A DNA stretch of 11,600 nt from Sulfurimonas sp. (GTDB lineage: Bacteria; Campylobacterota; Campylobacteria; Campylobacterales; Sulfurimonadaceae): assembly GCA_015487435.1 (NCBI GenBank), contig WFPU01000211.1, positions 1 to 11,600 of the forward strand. Reading direction: 5' to 3'. Of this stretch, positions 1 to 6,482 are shown piece after piece (the first letter of the stretch is position 1; each line of letters opens with the position of its first letter). The notes under the pieces are model-generated. The model saw only the letters and a list, made by a program, of their open reading frames with translations, was not told the origin of the DNA and searched no databases. A program made the translations under genes and the position numbers.

Positions 1-1
1 C

Positions 2-46
2 TGTATAAGAGAGTTGAATGCTTGGCTTAAAGAGATGAAAAAATAA
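2..46 (+). CDS. Antitoxin, C-terminal tail only (5' end outside window)
   Basis: The frame is open from the left edge and ends at TAA 44-46. The last residues read RELNAWLKEMKK. The stop codon shares one base with the ATG of the next gene (TAATG), an arrangement typical of type II toxin-antitoxin pairs with the antitoxin first. The fold and family of the antitoxin cannot be judged from 14 residues. The assignment rests on position and coupling to the toxin-like gene downstream. Confidence 0.5.
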   Translation, partial: CIRELNAWLKEMKK

Positions 47-318
47 TGAATATATTTTGTTCAAAATTATATGAAAATCAACTTAAAAATATTTTACAAA
101 GTTTAGCTAAAATTGATTTTGCTTCTACACAAAAATTTAAATCTTACTTAGATACTATTATTGTTAATATTCCTACAAAAGCTACTAAATATAAAAAATC
201 TATTTACTACGATGATGAATATGTAAAAGATATAGAATATGAAAATTATACAATTATTTTTTATATGGATAAAAATAAAGTCAATTACCTTATTTTGGCC
301 ATCATAAAAAAAACTTAA
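46..318 (+). CDS. RelE/ParE-family toxin of a type II toxin-antitoxin module
   Basis: This 90-residue protein has the size and secondary-structure pattern of RelE/ParE toxins. An N-terminal helical pair (about residues 9-42) is followed by strands. The central segment KYKKSIYYDDEYVKDIEYE leads into a hydrophobic strand YTIIFYMD and a final strand LILAIIKKT. In the family, the K/R-S-I-Y stretch and the 'YTIIY' strand form the core sheet. Known RelE-type members cleave mRNA on the ribosome and ParE-type members poison gyrase; which applies here cannot be told. The start ATG overlaps the upstream stop by one base, implying translational coupling to the antitoxin, which would also be expected to autoregulate the operon from outside the window. 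It is rich in Lys, Tyr and Ile codons like its neighbours, so there is no compositional sign of recent transfer. Confidence 0.68.
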   Translation: MNIFCSKLYENQLKNILQSLAKIDFASTQKFKSYLDTIIVNIPTKATKYKKSIYYDDEYVKDIEYENYTIIFYMDKNKVNYLILAIIKKT

Positions 319-416
319 TGTTTTATAGCTTTTACTTCCACTGTTTCAATTCGTAACAAAATCACCATGATTATACAATTATATCACATTTTTAACAATT
401 AATGTTTGCAATATAA

Positions 417-445
417 GTTTAATATTGAATATGTGATGGCATAAT
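417..445 (+). promoter_or_regulatory. Candidate extended -10 promoter for the soxCDYZ operon
   Basis: CATAAT at 440-445 is preceded by TG at 437-438 (TGG-CATAAT), an extended -10 arrangement. A weak -35 (around 417-423) lies about 16-17 bases upstream. Predicted transcription would begin near 452, leaving a leader of about 60 bases. The intergenic stretch 319-514 holds no other convincing gene or RNA. Confidence 0.4.
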
Positions 446-461
446 GTATTTATTAAAGTAT

Positions 462-473
462 TTACTTAAGTAA
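462..473. promoter_or_regulatory. Perfect 12-base palindrome in the sox leader (possible operator)
   Basis: TTACTTAAGTAA is its own reverse complement. It lies just downstream of the predicted transcription start and about 30 bases before the soxC ribosome binding site. A dimeric repressor could bind here, but AT-rich DNA yields such palindromes by chance. Confidence 0.25.
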
Positions 474-514
474 TTTAAGAGTAATATGGTTTAATACATA
501 TAAAGGAGTATACA

Positions 515-1864
515 GTGGATAAAAATAAATCTAACATAGATTTGGAAATTTCTGATAGAAGAAATTTCTTTAAAAAAACGGTTGCTATATCTGTGACAGC
601 ATTAGCAGGCACAAGTCTTTTAGCATCACAAAACGCTACTTTTGGCGATGGTGAACCAGAAATTTTAAACCATGCTAAGTGGGGTCAAGTATGGGGAGAT
701 CCAGTAAGTAAAAATCTTTATGGTGTGCCATCACCTTACGAGCATAATGTAATTAGAAGAAATACTAAACTACTAGCTTCTGGTAATTTTAGAGCATCTA
801 TTGCTGTTACTCCTTTACATGAATCAGAGGGTATTATCACTCCAAATGGTCTTTTCTTTTCTCGTTCACATGGTGGGACTTGTTTTGTAGATCCAAATGA
901 ATTTCGTTTAATGATTCATGGTTTAGTGGATAAACCACTGGTTCTTACATTAGAAGAATTAAAGCGATACCCAAGAGTAACTCGAACTCACTTTATAGAA
1001 TGCCCAGCAAATGGTGGACAAGAGTGGCGCGCACCTCAATTTAATTCTTTACAATTTTCTAAAGGCTTTATGTCTTCTGCTGAGTGGACCGGTGTTTATA
1101 TTAAGGACCTTATTAAAGATTTAGGTCTTGATTTATCAAAGGCTCAATGGATGCTTGCTGAGGGTTCTGATAATTCTGAGATGGGTCGAACTGTACCTAT
1201 TGATAAAGTTCTTGATGATGCAATGCTTGTATGGGGGCAAAATGGTGAAGCACTTCGTCCTGAACAGGGTTATCCAGTTCGCTTACTTCTTCCAGGTTGG
1301 GAAGGTAATTTATGTGTTAAATGGCTTAAAAGGTTAGAATTTTCACAAGAACCTTGGTATGCTAAAGAAGAAACCTCTAAATATACAAACCTTAAACCAA
1401 GTGGTAAAGCAATTCAGCATTTTTATGCAAATGAAGTAAACTCAACTGTAGTTACTCCATCTCCTGAGAAACCTTGGACGCATTTAAAAGATGGTGATAT
1501 GGTAGAAATAGAAGGTCTTGCTTGGTCTGGTATGGGTACTATTACAGGTGTAGATTTGTCTTTTGATGGTGGTAAAAACTATGTAAAAGCTAAATTAAAA
1601 GGTTTAGTATTACCTAAATCATGGACCCGTTGGAGTTATATGCATAAATATAAAAAAGGTGATGTATTACTACTTACATCTCGCGCAACTGATGATGCAG
1701 GATTTATTCAACCAACGATAGATGAGGAAACTTTAGTTATGGGTGTAGAAGCTGTATATCATAGAAATGCAGTTGAAACTTGGGAAGTTACAGCAGATGG
1801 AAAGGTCAATCACGTTCAAATTAGAACAGATCACAGAGAAACAAAAGGGGTTAATAATGCGTAA
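515..1864 (+). CDS. soxC: SoxC, molybdopterin subunit of sulfane dehydrogenase SoxCD
   Basis: A 449-residue precursor of the sulfite-oxidase-fold family. SoxC binds the molybdenum cofactor and, with the cytochrome SoxD, oxidises sulfane sulfur attached to SoxY in the periplasm. The N-terminus has a Tat signal (D-R-R-N-F-F-K-K, Arg15-Arg16, then a hydrophobic run to about residue 38), as expected for a cofactor-loaded enzyme. The Moco domain spans roughly 95-280. Cys163 in HFIECPANGGQEWRAP is the expected Mo ligand. The C-terminal Mo-co dimerisation domain covers about 295-435 (GLAWSGMGTI, VDLSFDGG). The start is GTG at 515, chosen because AAAGGAG (502-508) lies 6 bases upstream and it gives the full Tat signal. 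It is the first gene of soxCDYZ, and its last 8 bases overlap soxD. It could be annotated as SorA-type sulfite dehydrogenase, but the soxDYZ neighbours favour SoxC. Confidence 0.93.
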   Translation: MDKNKSNIDLEISDRRNFFKKTVAISVTALAGTSLLASQNATFGDGEPEILNHAKWGQVWGDPVSKNLYGVPSPYEHNVIRRNTKLLASGNFRASIAVTPLHESEGIITPNGLFFSRSHGGTCFVDPNEFRLMIHGLVDKPLVLTLEELKRYPRVTRTHFIECPANGGQEWRAPQFNSLQFSKGFMSSAEWTGVYIKDLIKDLGLDLSKAQWMLAEGSDNSEMGRTVPIDKVLDDAMLVWGQNGEALRPEQGYPVRLLLPGWEGNLCVKWLKRLEFSQEPWYAKEETSKYTNLKPSGKAIQHFYANEVNSTVVTPSPEKPWTHLKDGDMVEIEGLAWSGMGTITGVDLSFDGGKNYVKAKLKGLVLPKSWTRWSYMHKYKKGDVLLLTSRATDDAGFIQPTIDEETLVMGVEAVYHRNAVETWEVTADGKVNHVQIRTDHRETKGVNNA

Positions 1865-3014
1865 ATTTAATACTAAATTAATTACTACTGTTTCAGCTAT
1901 TACTCTTAGTGCATTTTTTGCAGCAGGCTGTGTTGGTAATGATGCTACACCTGAGTCTAAATGGAAAACAGGTTCAGACATTGGTGGTGGAGTTACCTAC
2001 ATTATGGATGGTGATAAAACAGGACCTTATTATGTAAATAGTGATGCACATAAGATGTCTATAAGTAATGGTCGTGTTCCAACTGCTGCTGAATTGAAAG
2101 CTTGGAATGTTGACTTACAGCCAAGAGGTATTGGATCACCTAATGGTCAAGGTATCCCTGTTGGAAGTGGAAGCGTTGAAGAAGGAGAAGAGCTTTATGA
2201 TGCCAAATGTTTATCATGTCATGGTGACTTTGGGGCTGGTTATGGTACATATCCAGCACTAGGTAATGGTAATGCATATGAGTTAAATAAAACCCTTACA
2301 AATAATAGATATTTAGATCCAGAAGCTGATGGACCGACTCGTGTATTTGGTTCATATTGGCCTCAATTAACAACTATGTTTTGGTATATTAGAGATGCTA
2401 TGCCACACCCAAAATCTAAAACATTAACGACTGATGAAGTTTATGCTCTAACAGCTTATATGTTATACATCAATGAAATTGAAGTTAATGGAGAGTTAGT
2501 TGAAGAAGAGTTTGTTCTTTCAAATGAAAACTTTTTAGATGTCCGTATGCCAAATGAAGATGGTTTTGAGCCAAATATAGCTGGAGCAAATTCTTTACCT
2601 GGTGTTCGTGCTTATTTTAATAATCCAGCTAACTATGGTGCTCAAAAAGTTAAATATGAAGAGCGTTGTATGACAGATTGTCAAGATGAAAGTGCTAAAG
2701 TAGTGAAAATTCAAAATGGTGGTATTCAATCATTTACCCCACCTTTAAGTGTAGTAAGAGATTTGCCAAAAGTTAAAAAAGCTGGTATTGATGTTTTAGA
2801 AGTGTATAAAAATAACTGTTCTTCTTGTCATGATGGTATGTTGTCTGTAGGTAGTGACGATTGGGCTAATTATACTACTAAAGGAATAGACAAAGTTTAT
2901 GAAAATGCTATTAGCGGAACTGATGCTGGAATGCCAGCAATGGGTGGAGTTTCAATGTCAAAAGAAAATTTCAAAACACTAGTAGATTATTTAATCACTG
3001 GTAAAATAAAATAA
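1857..3014 (+). CDS. soxD: SoxD, dihaem cytochrome c subunit of sulfane dehydrogenase
   Basis: 385 residues with two cytochrome c domains: CLSCH at 118-122 and CSSCH at 321-325, with likely distal Met ligands in the DAMPHP (about 182) and GMPAMGG (about 359-362) segments. It passes electrons from the SoxC molybdenum centre to the respiratory chain. The open frame extends back to 1767, but ATG 1857 is the better start: AAAAGGGG (1843-1850) sits 6 bases upstream and a clean export signal follows (KFNTKLITTVSAITLSAFF). That signal ends in A-A-G-C with Cys25, which looks like a lipobox, so SoxD may be a membrane-anchored lipoprotein. An extra pair CMTDC (271-275) lies between the haem domains. 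The 8-base overlap with soxC points to coupled translation and 1:1 assembly. The length is close to known dihaem SoxD precursors. Confidence 0.9.
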   Translation: MRKFNTKLITTVSAITLSAFFAAGCVGNDATPESKWKTGSDIGGGVTYIMDGDKTGPYYVNSDAHKMSISNGRVPTAAELKAWNVDLQPRGIGSPNGQGIPVGSGSVEEGEELYDAKCLSCHGDFGAGYGTYPALGNGNAYELNKTLTNNRYLDPEADGPTRVFGSYWPQLTTMFWYIRDAMPHPKSKTLTTDEVYALTAYMLYINEIEVNGELVEEEFVLSNENFLDVRMPNEDGFEPNIAGANSLPGVRAYFNNPANYGAQKVKYEERCMTDCQDESAKVVKIQNGGIQSFTPPLSVVRDLPKVKKAGIDVLEVYKNNCSSCHDGMLSVGSDDWANYTTKGIDKVYENAISGTDAGMPAMGGVSMSKENFKTLVDYLITGKIK

Positions 3015-3025
3015 AGGATATTAAG

Positions 3026-3478
3026 ATGCAAAGAAGAAAATTTTTAAACTTTACGCTAGGTGCATTAGCGCTTGCTGTAGTACCTGCAAGTGTAAGAGCA
3101 GAAAACTTTAGAGAGACAAAACCAACAGTATGGACAGCACATACTGTAGATGACGCTATAAAAGCGATGTTTGGCTCTAGTGAAACAATTAAAGATGGTG
3201 TAAAAGTTAAAACTCAAGATGTTGCAAGTAATGGTGGAGCTATCCCTATAGAGTTTAGTACTAAGATCCCTGCAAAAACTGTTGCTTTGTTTCAAGACGC
3301 GAATCCTGAAGCTGCTGTATGTGCTTACAGTGTAGGCAAAAATGATATTACAAACTATTCAGTTAAAATAAAAATGGCTAAATCAGGTACTGTTACAGTT
3401 GTTGTTGAAGGTTTAGATGGAAAATTATATTCTGGCTCTAAAACTTTAGAAGTTGCACTTGGTGGTTGTGAAGGTTAA
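3026..3478 (+). CDS. soxY: SoxY, sulfur-substrate carrier subunit of SoxYZ
   Basis: A 150-residue precursor. SoxY carries thiosulfate-derived sulfur on the thiol of a C-terminal cysteine on a flexible tail. A Tat-type signal (QRRKFLN, then a hydrophobic run to PASVRA at about residue 25) exports it. The mature part has the Ig-like SoxY fold, with conserved stretches around IPIEFSTKIPAKTVALF and VTVVVEGLDGKLYSGSK. The carrier Cys is Cys148. The tail reads GGCEG instead of the usual GGCGG, a one-residue deviation after the carrier Cys. A second cysteine, Cys99 (PEAAVCAYS), lies in the fold. The start has AAAGGATA (3013-3020) 5 bases upstream, and only 11 bases separate it from soxD. SoxY is known to need SoxZ as partner, and soxZ follows directly. 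Confidence 0.92.
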   Translation: MQRRKFLNFTLGALALAVVPASVRAENFRETKPTVWTAHTVDDAIKAMFGSSETIKDGVKVKTQDVASNGGAIPIEFSTKIPAKTVALFQDANPEAAVCAYSVGKNDITNYSVKIKMAKSGTVTVVVEGLDGKLYSGSKTLEVALGGCEG

Positions 3479-3517
3479 TTCTTCATCTAAAATAAATTAA
3501 ATAATGGAGGGTCTATT

Positions 3518-3832
3518 ATGAAAGTAAAAGCAAAATTAAAGAATGGTGTAATTAGTGTTAAAGCTATGGCTAAACATGAAATGTCTACATATAACCAAGC
3601 ACAAAAGAAAACTGGTGATAGAGAAAATGCAAATTTTATCACTCATATCACTGCTACATTAAAATCATCTGGTGAGACAGTTTTAGATATGTCAACTAGT
3701 CAATTTTTATCTAAAAATCCTATCTTTAAATTTAAGTTTAAGGGTGCTGAAGCTGGTGATGTAGTACTTATGAACTGGGTTGATCGTAAAGGTGGTACAG
3801 GAAAAGGTAAAGGTAAAATTAAAGGTAAATAA
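3518..3832 (+). CDS. soxZ: SoxZ, partner subunit of the SoxYZ carrier
   Basis: A 104-residue protein without a signal peptide. SoxZ is exported as a complex with Tat-targeted SoxY. Visible SoxZ traits are the start KVKAKLKNGVISVKAMAKHEM (family pattern: two strands ending in H-x-M), the FITHITATLKSSGETVLDM segment, the FKFKFKGAEAGD strand and MNWVDRKGG. It ends in a Lys/Gly-rich tail (GKGKGKIKGK) that looks like a basic extension of the last strand. The ribosome binding site GGAGGG at 3506-3511 is the strongest in the operon, 6 bases before ATG, perhaps to keep SoxZ in step with SoxY. It is the last gene before the terminator at 3842-3873. Confidence 0.9.
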   Translation: MKVKAKLKNGVISVKAMAKHEMSTYNQAQKKTGDRENANFITHITATLKSSGETVLDMSTSQFLSKNPIFKFKFKGAEAGDVVLMNWVDRKGGTGKGKGKIKGK

Positions 3833-3841
3833 TATAATTTT

Positions 3842-3873
3842 AAAAAAGTAGAGATTATAATCCCTACTTTTTT
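3842..3873 (+). terminator. Rho-independent terminator of the soxCDYZ operon
   Basis: A ten-base perfect arm AAAAAAGTAG (3842-3851) pairs with CTACTTTTTT (3864-3873). After one mismatch, GAT/ATC pairs extend the stem, closing a TATA loop. The 3' arm supplies the T-run. It sits 10 bases after the soxZ stop and marks the end of the operon, although read-through into the MOSC gene is possible. Confidence 0.8.
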
Positions 3874-3948
3874 ATTATAACTCTAACGCTTCAATAAGTA
3901 AAATAAACTGCAAATATATATAAAAACTCATTTAATAAGGAAATTATA

Positions 3949-4392
3949 ATGCCAGACTCTAAAGATGGAATTGTAACAGAACTTTTTATATCTGTAAAAA
4001 ATAAAGAAAGAGAAAACAAAAATGAGATAGTAATGGATATTGAGGGAATCTTAGAAGACAAATATTATAATAAAGAGATAGATAGATCTATTTTAATTAC
4101 TTCAATTGATAGTTACATATTAGCAAAAGACAATGGTATTGATATAAAGTATGGTTCATTAGGCGAAAATATTTTAATAGATTTAAATCCATATAATTTA
4201 AACTTTGGAGATAAATTGCTTATTGGTGAAGTAATTTTAGAGATAACTCATAATTGTACAATTTGCAACTCTTTAGCTAAAGTTGATCCGAATTTACCAA
4301 AAATTTTAAAAACAGATAGAGGAATTTTTGCTAAAACATTCAAGGGTGGTAAAATACAAAAAAATGATAAAGTAACTATATTAAAAAATTAA
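3949..4392 (+). CDS. MOSC-domain protein (molybdenum-cofactor/sulfur-carrier type)
   Basis: 147 residues forming a single MOSC domain. Family hallmarks are G-I-L-E-D-K-Y near residue 33, the ITSIDSYILA helix start, YGSLGENILID (68-78, the G-x-x-x-E-N-I motif), L-x-F-G-D-K-L-x-I-G (84-93), the cysteines HNCTICNSL (Cys103, Cys106) and a closing DRGIFAKTFKGGKIQKND (123-140). MOSC domains occur in Moco sulfurases and related proteins and are thought to carry or transfer sulfur through a conserved Cys; the exact substrate here is unknown. The start has AAGGAAA at 3937-3943, 5 bases upstream. No signal peptide is seen, so it should be cytosolic. Its position between a molybdoenzyme operon and the DUF302-like pair suggests a role in Moco handling for SoxC or another Mo enzyme (inference). 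Confidence 0.82.
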   Translation: MPDSKDGIVTELFISVKNKERENKNEIVMDIEGILEDKYYNKEIDRSILITSIDSYILAKDNGIDIKYGSLGENILIDLNPYNLNFGDKLLIGEVILEITHNCTICNSLAKVDPNLPKILKTDRGIFAKTFKGGKIQKNDKVTILKN

Positions 4393-4400
4393 TCAGAGAG

Positions 4401-4428
4401 TTCAATTTAAAATACAAATTAATATGAT
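4401..4428 (+). promoter_or_regulatory. Candidate promoter of the DUF302-like gene pair
   Basis: TTCAAT (4401-4406), a 16-base spacer and TATGAT (4423-4428) lie in the 65-base gap after the MOSC gene. Transcription would start near 4435. The -10 is good and the -35 is weak. Confidence 0.35.
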
Positions 4429-4460
4429 AAAATAGTTATATTATAAAAAAAGGGAAGTTG

Positions 4461-5438
4461 ATGAAAAAGATATTTAGCATATTGATAGTTGCAATGGTAA
4501 CTTTAACAATGGGTGGGTGTGCTGGAGCTATGGTAAAACCACAAGATCCAAAAACAGTTCAAAACGTTCAAATATTTGAAGCTAGTAATGAAGATGGAAA
4601 AATTACACCAAAAACTATTGAAGCAGCATTTGATTCAGTTGGCTTAATTGTGGGTGGTAATAATAATATGAATAATCCATTCAAGTTAAGGTTTAATAAA
4701 ACACATTACAATACATATAATTTGGCTGTATTTCATAATGCTGATTTAACGTTAAAACTAATAAAAAAATATAATAATTTTGGGGCTTTATCTCCACTTA
4801 CCATGTCTATTTGGTCAGATGATGAAAAACAAACAATTAAAGTAGCTACATTAACAACTGCCGGTATGGCTAGAGCTGGTGCATTACCAGTAGAAGATGT
4901 AGATTTAATTGCATACTCAGCGTTAATAGAAAAAGCTTTAAGAGAAGCAATGCCAAATGGAAAGTTTATTAAGACTAATAGAACTATACAGAATCCAGAA
5001 AAATCTTATGCAATTGATTGGGTGGTAGAGATAGATGAAGATGCAGCAACAGATCCAGAGGAGTATAAAGAAGATTTTCAAGCTGAATTTGAAGGTGAGA
5101 TGGAACCAATTGGATTTTTATTTCCAAACTATATAAATATGACTGAAGAGATTTTTGATGAAGCTGGTTATACAGAATTTGATTTTTATGATACTTATTC
5201 TATTTGTAAGTTTGATGTAATTTTTCCAGTATCTAAAAAATATCCTGAAGCTGGTGCTTGGGCTCCATGTTCATTTTATATGTATAAGAAAAAAGGTGAA
5301 AATAAGATGCATCTTGGATTTTTATCAGTTGATAATTGGATAAAAACACTTAATATGTCTGATGAAGATGAGGGTGTTAAAAAACTTAGAGAAGCTCAAA
5401 AAATGATAGAAGATATTGTTAATGAAATTATAGAATAA
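4461..5438 (+). CDS. Predicted lipoprotein with two DUF302-like modules
   Basis: 325 residues from ATG 4461. AGGGA at 4451-4455 fits this start; an in-frame TTG one codon earlier is less likely. The signal MKKIFSILIVAMVTLTMGGC ends in a lipobox (M-G-G-C, Cys20), predicting an envelope lipoprotein. Two halves can be matched to the DUF302 pattern. The first (about 47-140) has THYNTYNLAVFHN, then FGALSPLTMSIW and a strand IKVATLTTAGM. The second (about 215-300) has YSICKFDVIFPV, then GAWAPCSFYMYKKKGENK and a closing strand LGFLSVDNWIKTLN. The 'APC' cysteine (Cys270) and Cys249 occur only in the second half. DUF302 has no settled biochemical role. The next gene is a divergent paralogue 21 bases downstream. 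An acidic linker (about 186-212) joins the halves. Function is unknown. Placement after soxCDYZ suggests, but does not prove, a periplasmic sulfur role. Confidence 0.72.
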   Translation: MKKIFSILIVAMVTLTMGGCAGAMVKPQDPKTVQNVQIFEASNEDGKITPKTIEAAFDSVGLIVGGNNNMNNPFKLRFNKTHYNTYNLAVFHNADLTLKLIKKYNNFGALSPLTMSIWSDDEKQTIKVATLTTAGMARAGALPVEDVDLIAYSALIEKALREAMPNGKFIKTNRTIQNPEKSYAIDWVVEIDEDAATDPEEYKEDFQAEFEGEMEPIGFLFPNYINMTEEIFDEAGYTEFDFYDTYSICKFDVIFPVSKKYPEAGAWAPCSFYMYKKKGENKMHLGFLSVDNWIKTLNMSDEDEGVKKLREAQKMIEDIVNEIIE

Positions 5439-5459
5439 CTATACATTAAAGGAGATAGA

Positions 5460-6449
5460 ATGTTTACAAAATTTATAATAAGTATTATATTTTTTAGCTC
5501 CTTATTTATCACATTTGGTGCAGATGATAATTTCACTCCCTCAAATAATCAACACTTAGCAGTTGAATATGTGCTTGAGGAATCAGGTGAAGAGATTGAT
5601 AAAAAATTTTTTAAATTTACAAAAGATGTAGAAAATATAAATTTTTGGGTGAATGATGCTCATCATAATGTAAATAAAGTTTATAAAAAGCTACTCGGTA
5701 GTACTTCTCTTGGACAACTCTCTTTCTCCTCTTTGATTAATGACAAAATAGCTAGACCTCTTTTTAACATAGATCCTAGATTAGGTGGCTTTACTCCATT
5801 TAATTTAGTTATATATAGAAAATTAGATAATAATAAAACTATCATCACACATATATTACCAGAAGCAGCATTAGACATTTTAAAAATCTCAAATAAAGAA
5901 GTTAGAACGACGTTTATAGAGATGTTTAAATCACTTGATTCAGAGATAGAAAAAACATTTAAAGCTACAAAAAGATATACTAAAATACATGGTTTTGCAA
6001 AAAAAAGTATGATGAACTTTGAAATCCCATTTGAAAAACCAGAAGATATTGATGATTTTTTTGAAGAGTTTCAGGAGACATTTGAAAGAGCATTTGAGCA
6101 AAAAGGTTATATTATCGCTGGTTTTTATGACATGAAATATAGCTTAAATTCTGAAGATGATGTGCTTAAAGGCTTTGATCAATATGTAGTCTGGTCGCTC
6201 TGCCATATACCTTTTTCATACACTATTTTTGATGGTAAAAAGCCATTTCCGCAAGCTGCTGTATTTGCACCTTGTTCTATGTATGCCTATATTAAAGCAG
6301 GTGAAAATAAGATTGTTATAGGTATGCCAACACTTAGTGCTTGGGCGGCTGCATTAAATATAACTGACAAAGCAAAATTAGAAAAAATTAATCAGCTTGA
6401 TACAGAGATACCATCTATTTTAAAAACTTTAGGGGCTGTAGAAATTTGA
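5460..6449 (+). CDS. Exported paralogue with two DUF302-like modules
   Basis: 329 residues, start ATG 5460 with AAAGGAG (5448-5454) at 5 bases. The signal sequence MFTKFIISIIFFSSLFITFG lacks a lipobox Cys, so a soluble periplasmic protein is expected, unlike its lipidated neighbour. The same two-module plan is seen. The first half has GGFTPFNLVIYRK and TIITHILPEAALDIL (about 110-141). The second has VVWSLCHIPFSY (Cys248), AVFAPCSMYAYIKAGENK (Cys272) and GMPTLSAWAAALNITD. Shared spots with the upstream protein include APCS-x-Y-x-Y, K-x-GENK, the W-xxx-LN ending and an acidic linker before the second module. Identity elsewhere is low, so the duplication is old. It is probably co-transcribed with the gene 21 bases upstream, and the two may form a heteromer (inference). 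Confidence 0.72.
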   Translation: MFTKFIISIIFFSSLFITFGADDNFTPSNNQHLAVEYVLEESGEEIDKKFFKFTKDVENINFWVNDAHHNVNKVYKKLLGSTSLGQLSFSSLINDKIARPLFNIDPRLGGFTPFNLVIYRKLDNNKTIITHILPEAALDILKISNKEVRTTFIEMFKSLDSEIEKTFKATKRYTKIHGFAKKSMMNFEIPFEKPEDIDDFFEEFQETFERAFEQKGYIIAGFYDMKYSLNSEDDVLKGFDQYVVWSLCHIPFSYTIFDGKKPFPQAAVFAPCSMYAYIKAGENKIVIGMPTLSAWAAALNITDKAKLEKINQLDTEIPSILKTLGAVEI

Positions 6450-6454
6450 AAATT

Positions 6455-6482
6455 TTGATAAAAGGTTATTACCTTTTATCAA
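6455..6482. terminator. Hairpin between convergent operons, likely bidirectional terminator
   Basis: TTGATAAAAGG (6455-6465) pairs perfectly with CCTTTTATCAA (6472-6482) around a 6-base loop. The minus-strand gene's stop codon (6469-6471) lies in the loop. Neither strand has a long T-run outside the stem, so termination strength is uncertain, but it is the only structure in the 19-base gap between converging genes. Confidence 0.55.

Noticed and set aside
310..324. Possible terminator AAAAC/GTTTT after the toxin gene
   Set aside because: Only five mostly A-T pairs with no stable GC stem; too weak to call.
1128..1337. Open frame of 69 codons on the + strand
   Set aside because: It lies wholly inside soxC in another frame, without ribosome binding site or recognisable protein features.
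1767..1856. N-terminal extension of SoxD
   Set aside because: It would overlap soxC by about 100 bases and bury the signal peptide. ATG 1857 has a good ribosome binding site and a clean signal sequence.
1733..1981. Minus-strand open frame of 82 codons
   Set aside because: Antisense to the soxC/soxD junction, which is explained by two strong genes.
3065..3295. Minus-strand open frame of 76 codons
   Set aside because: Antisense shadow of soxY; Cys- and Ser-rich nonsense composition.
5681..5878. Minus-strand open frame of 65 codons
   Set aside because: Antisense to the second DUF302-like gene with no supporting signals.
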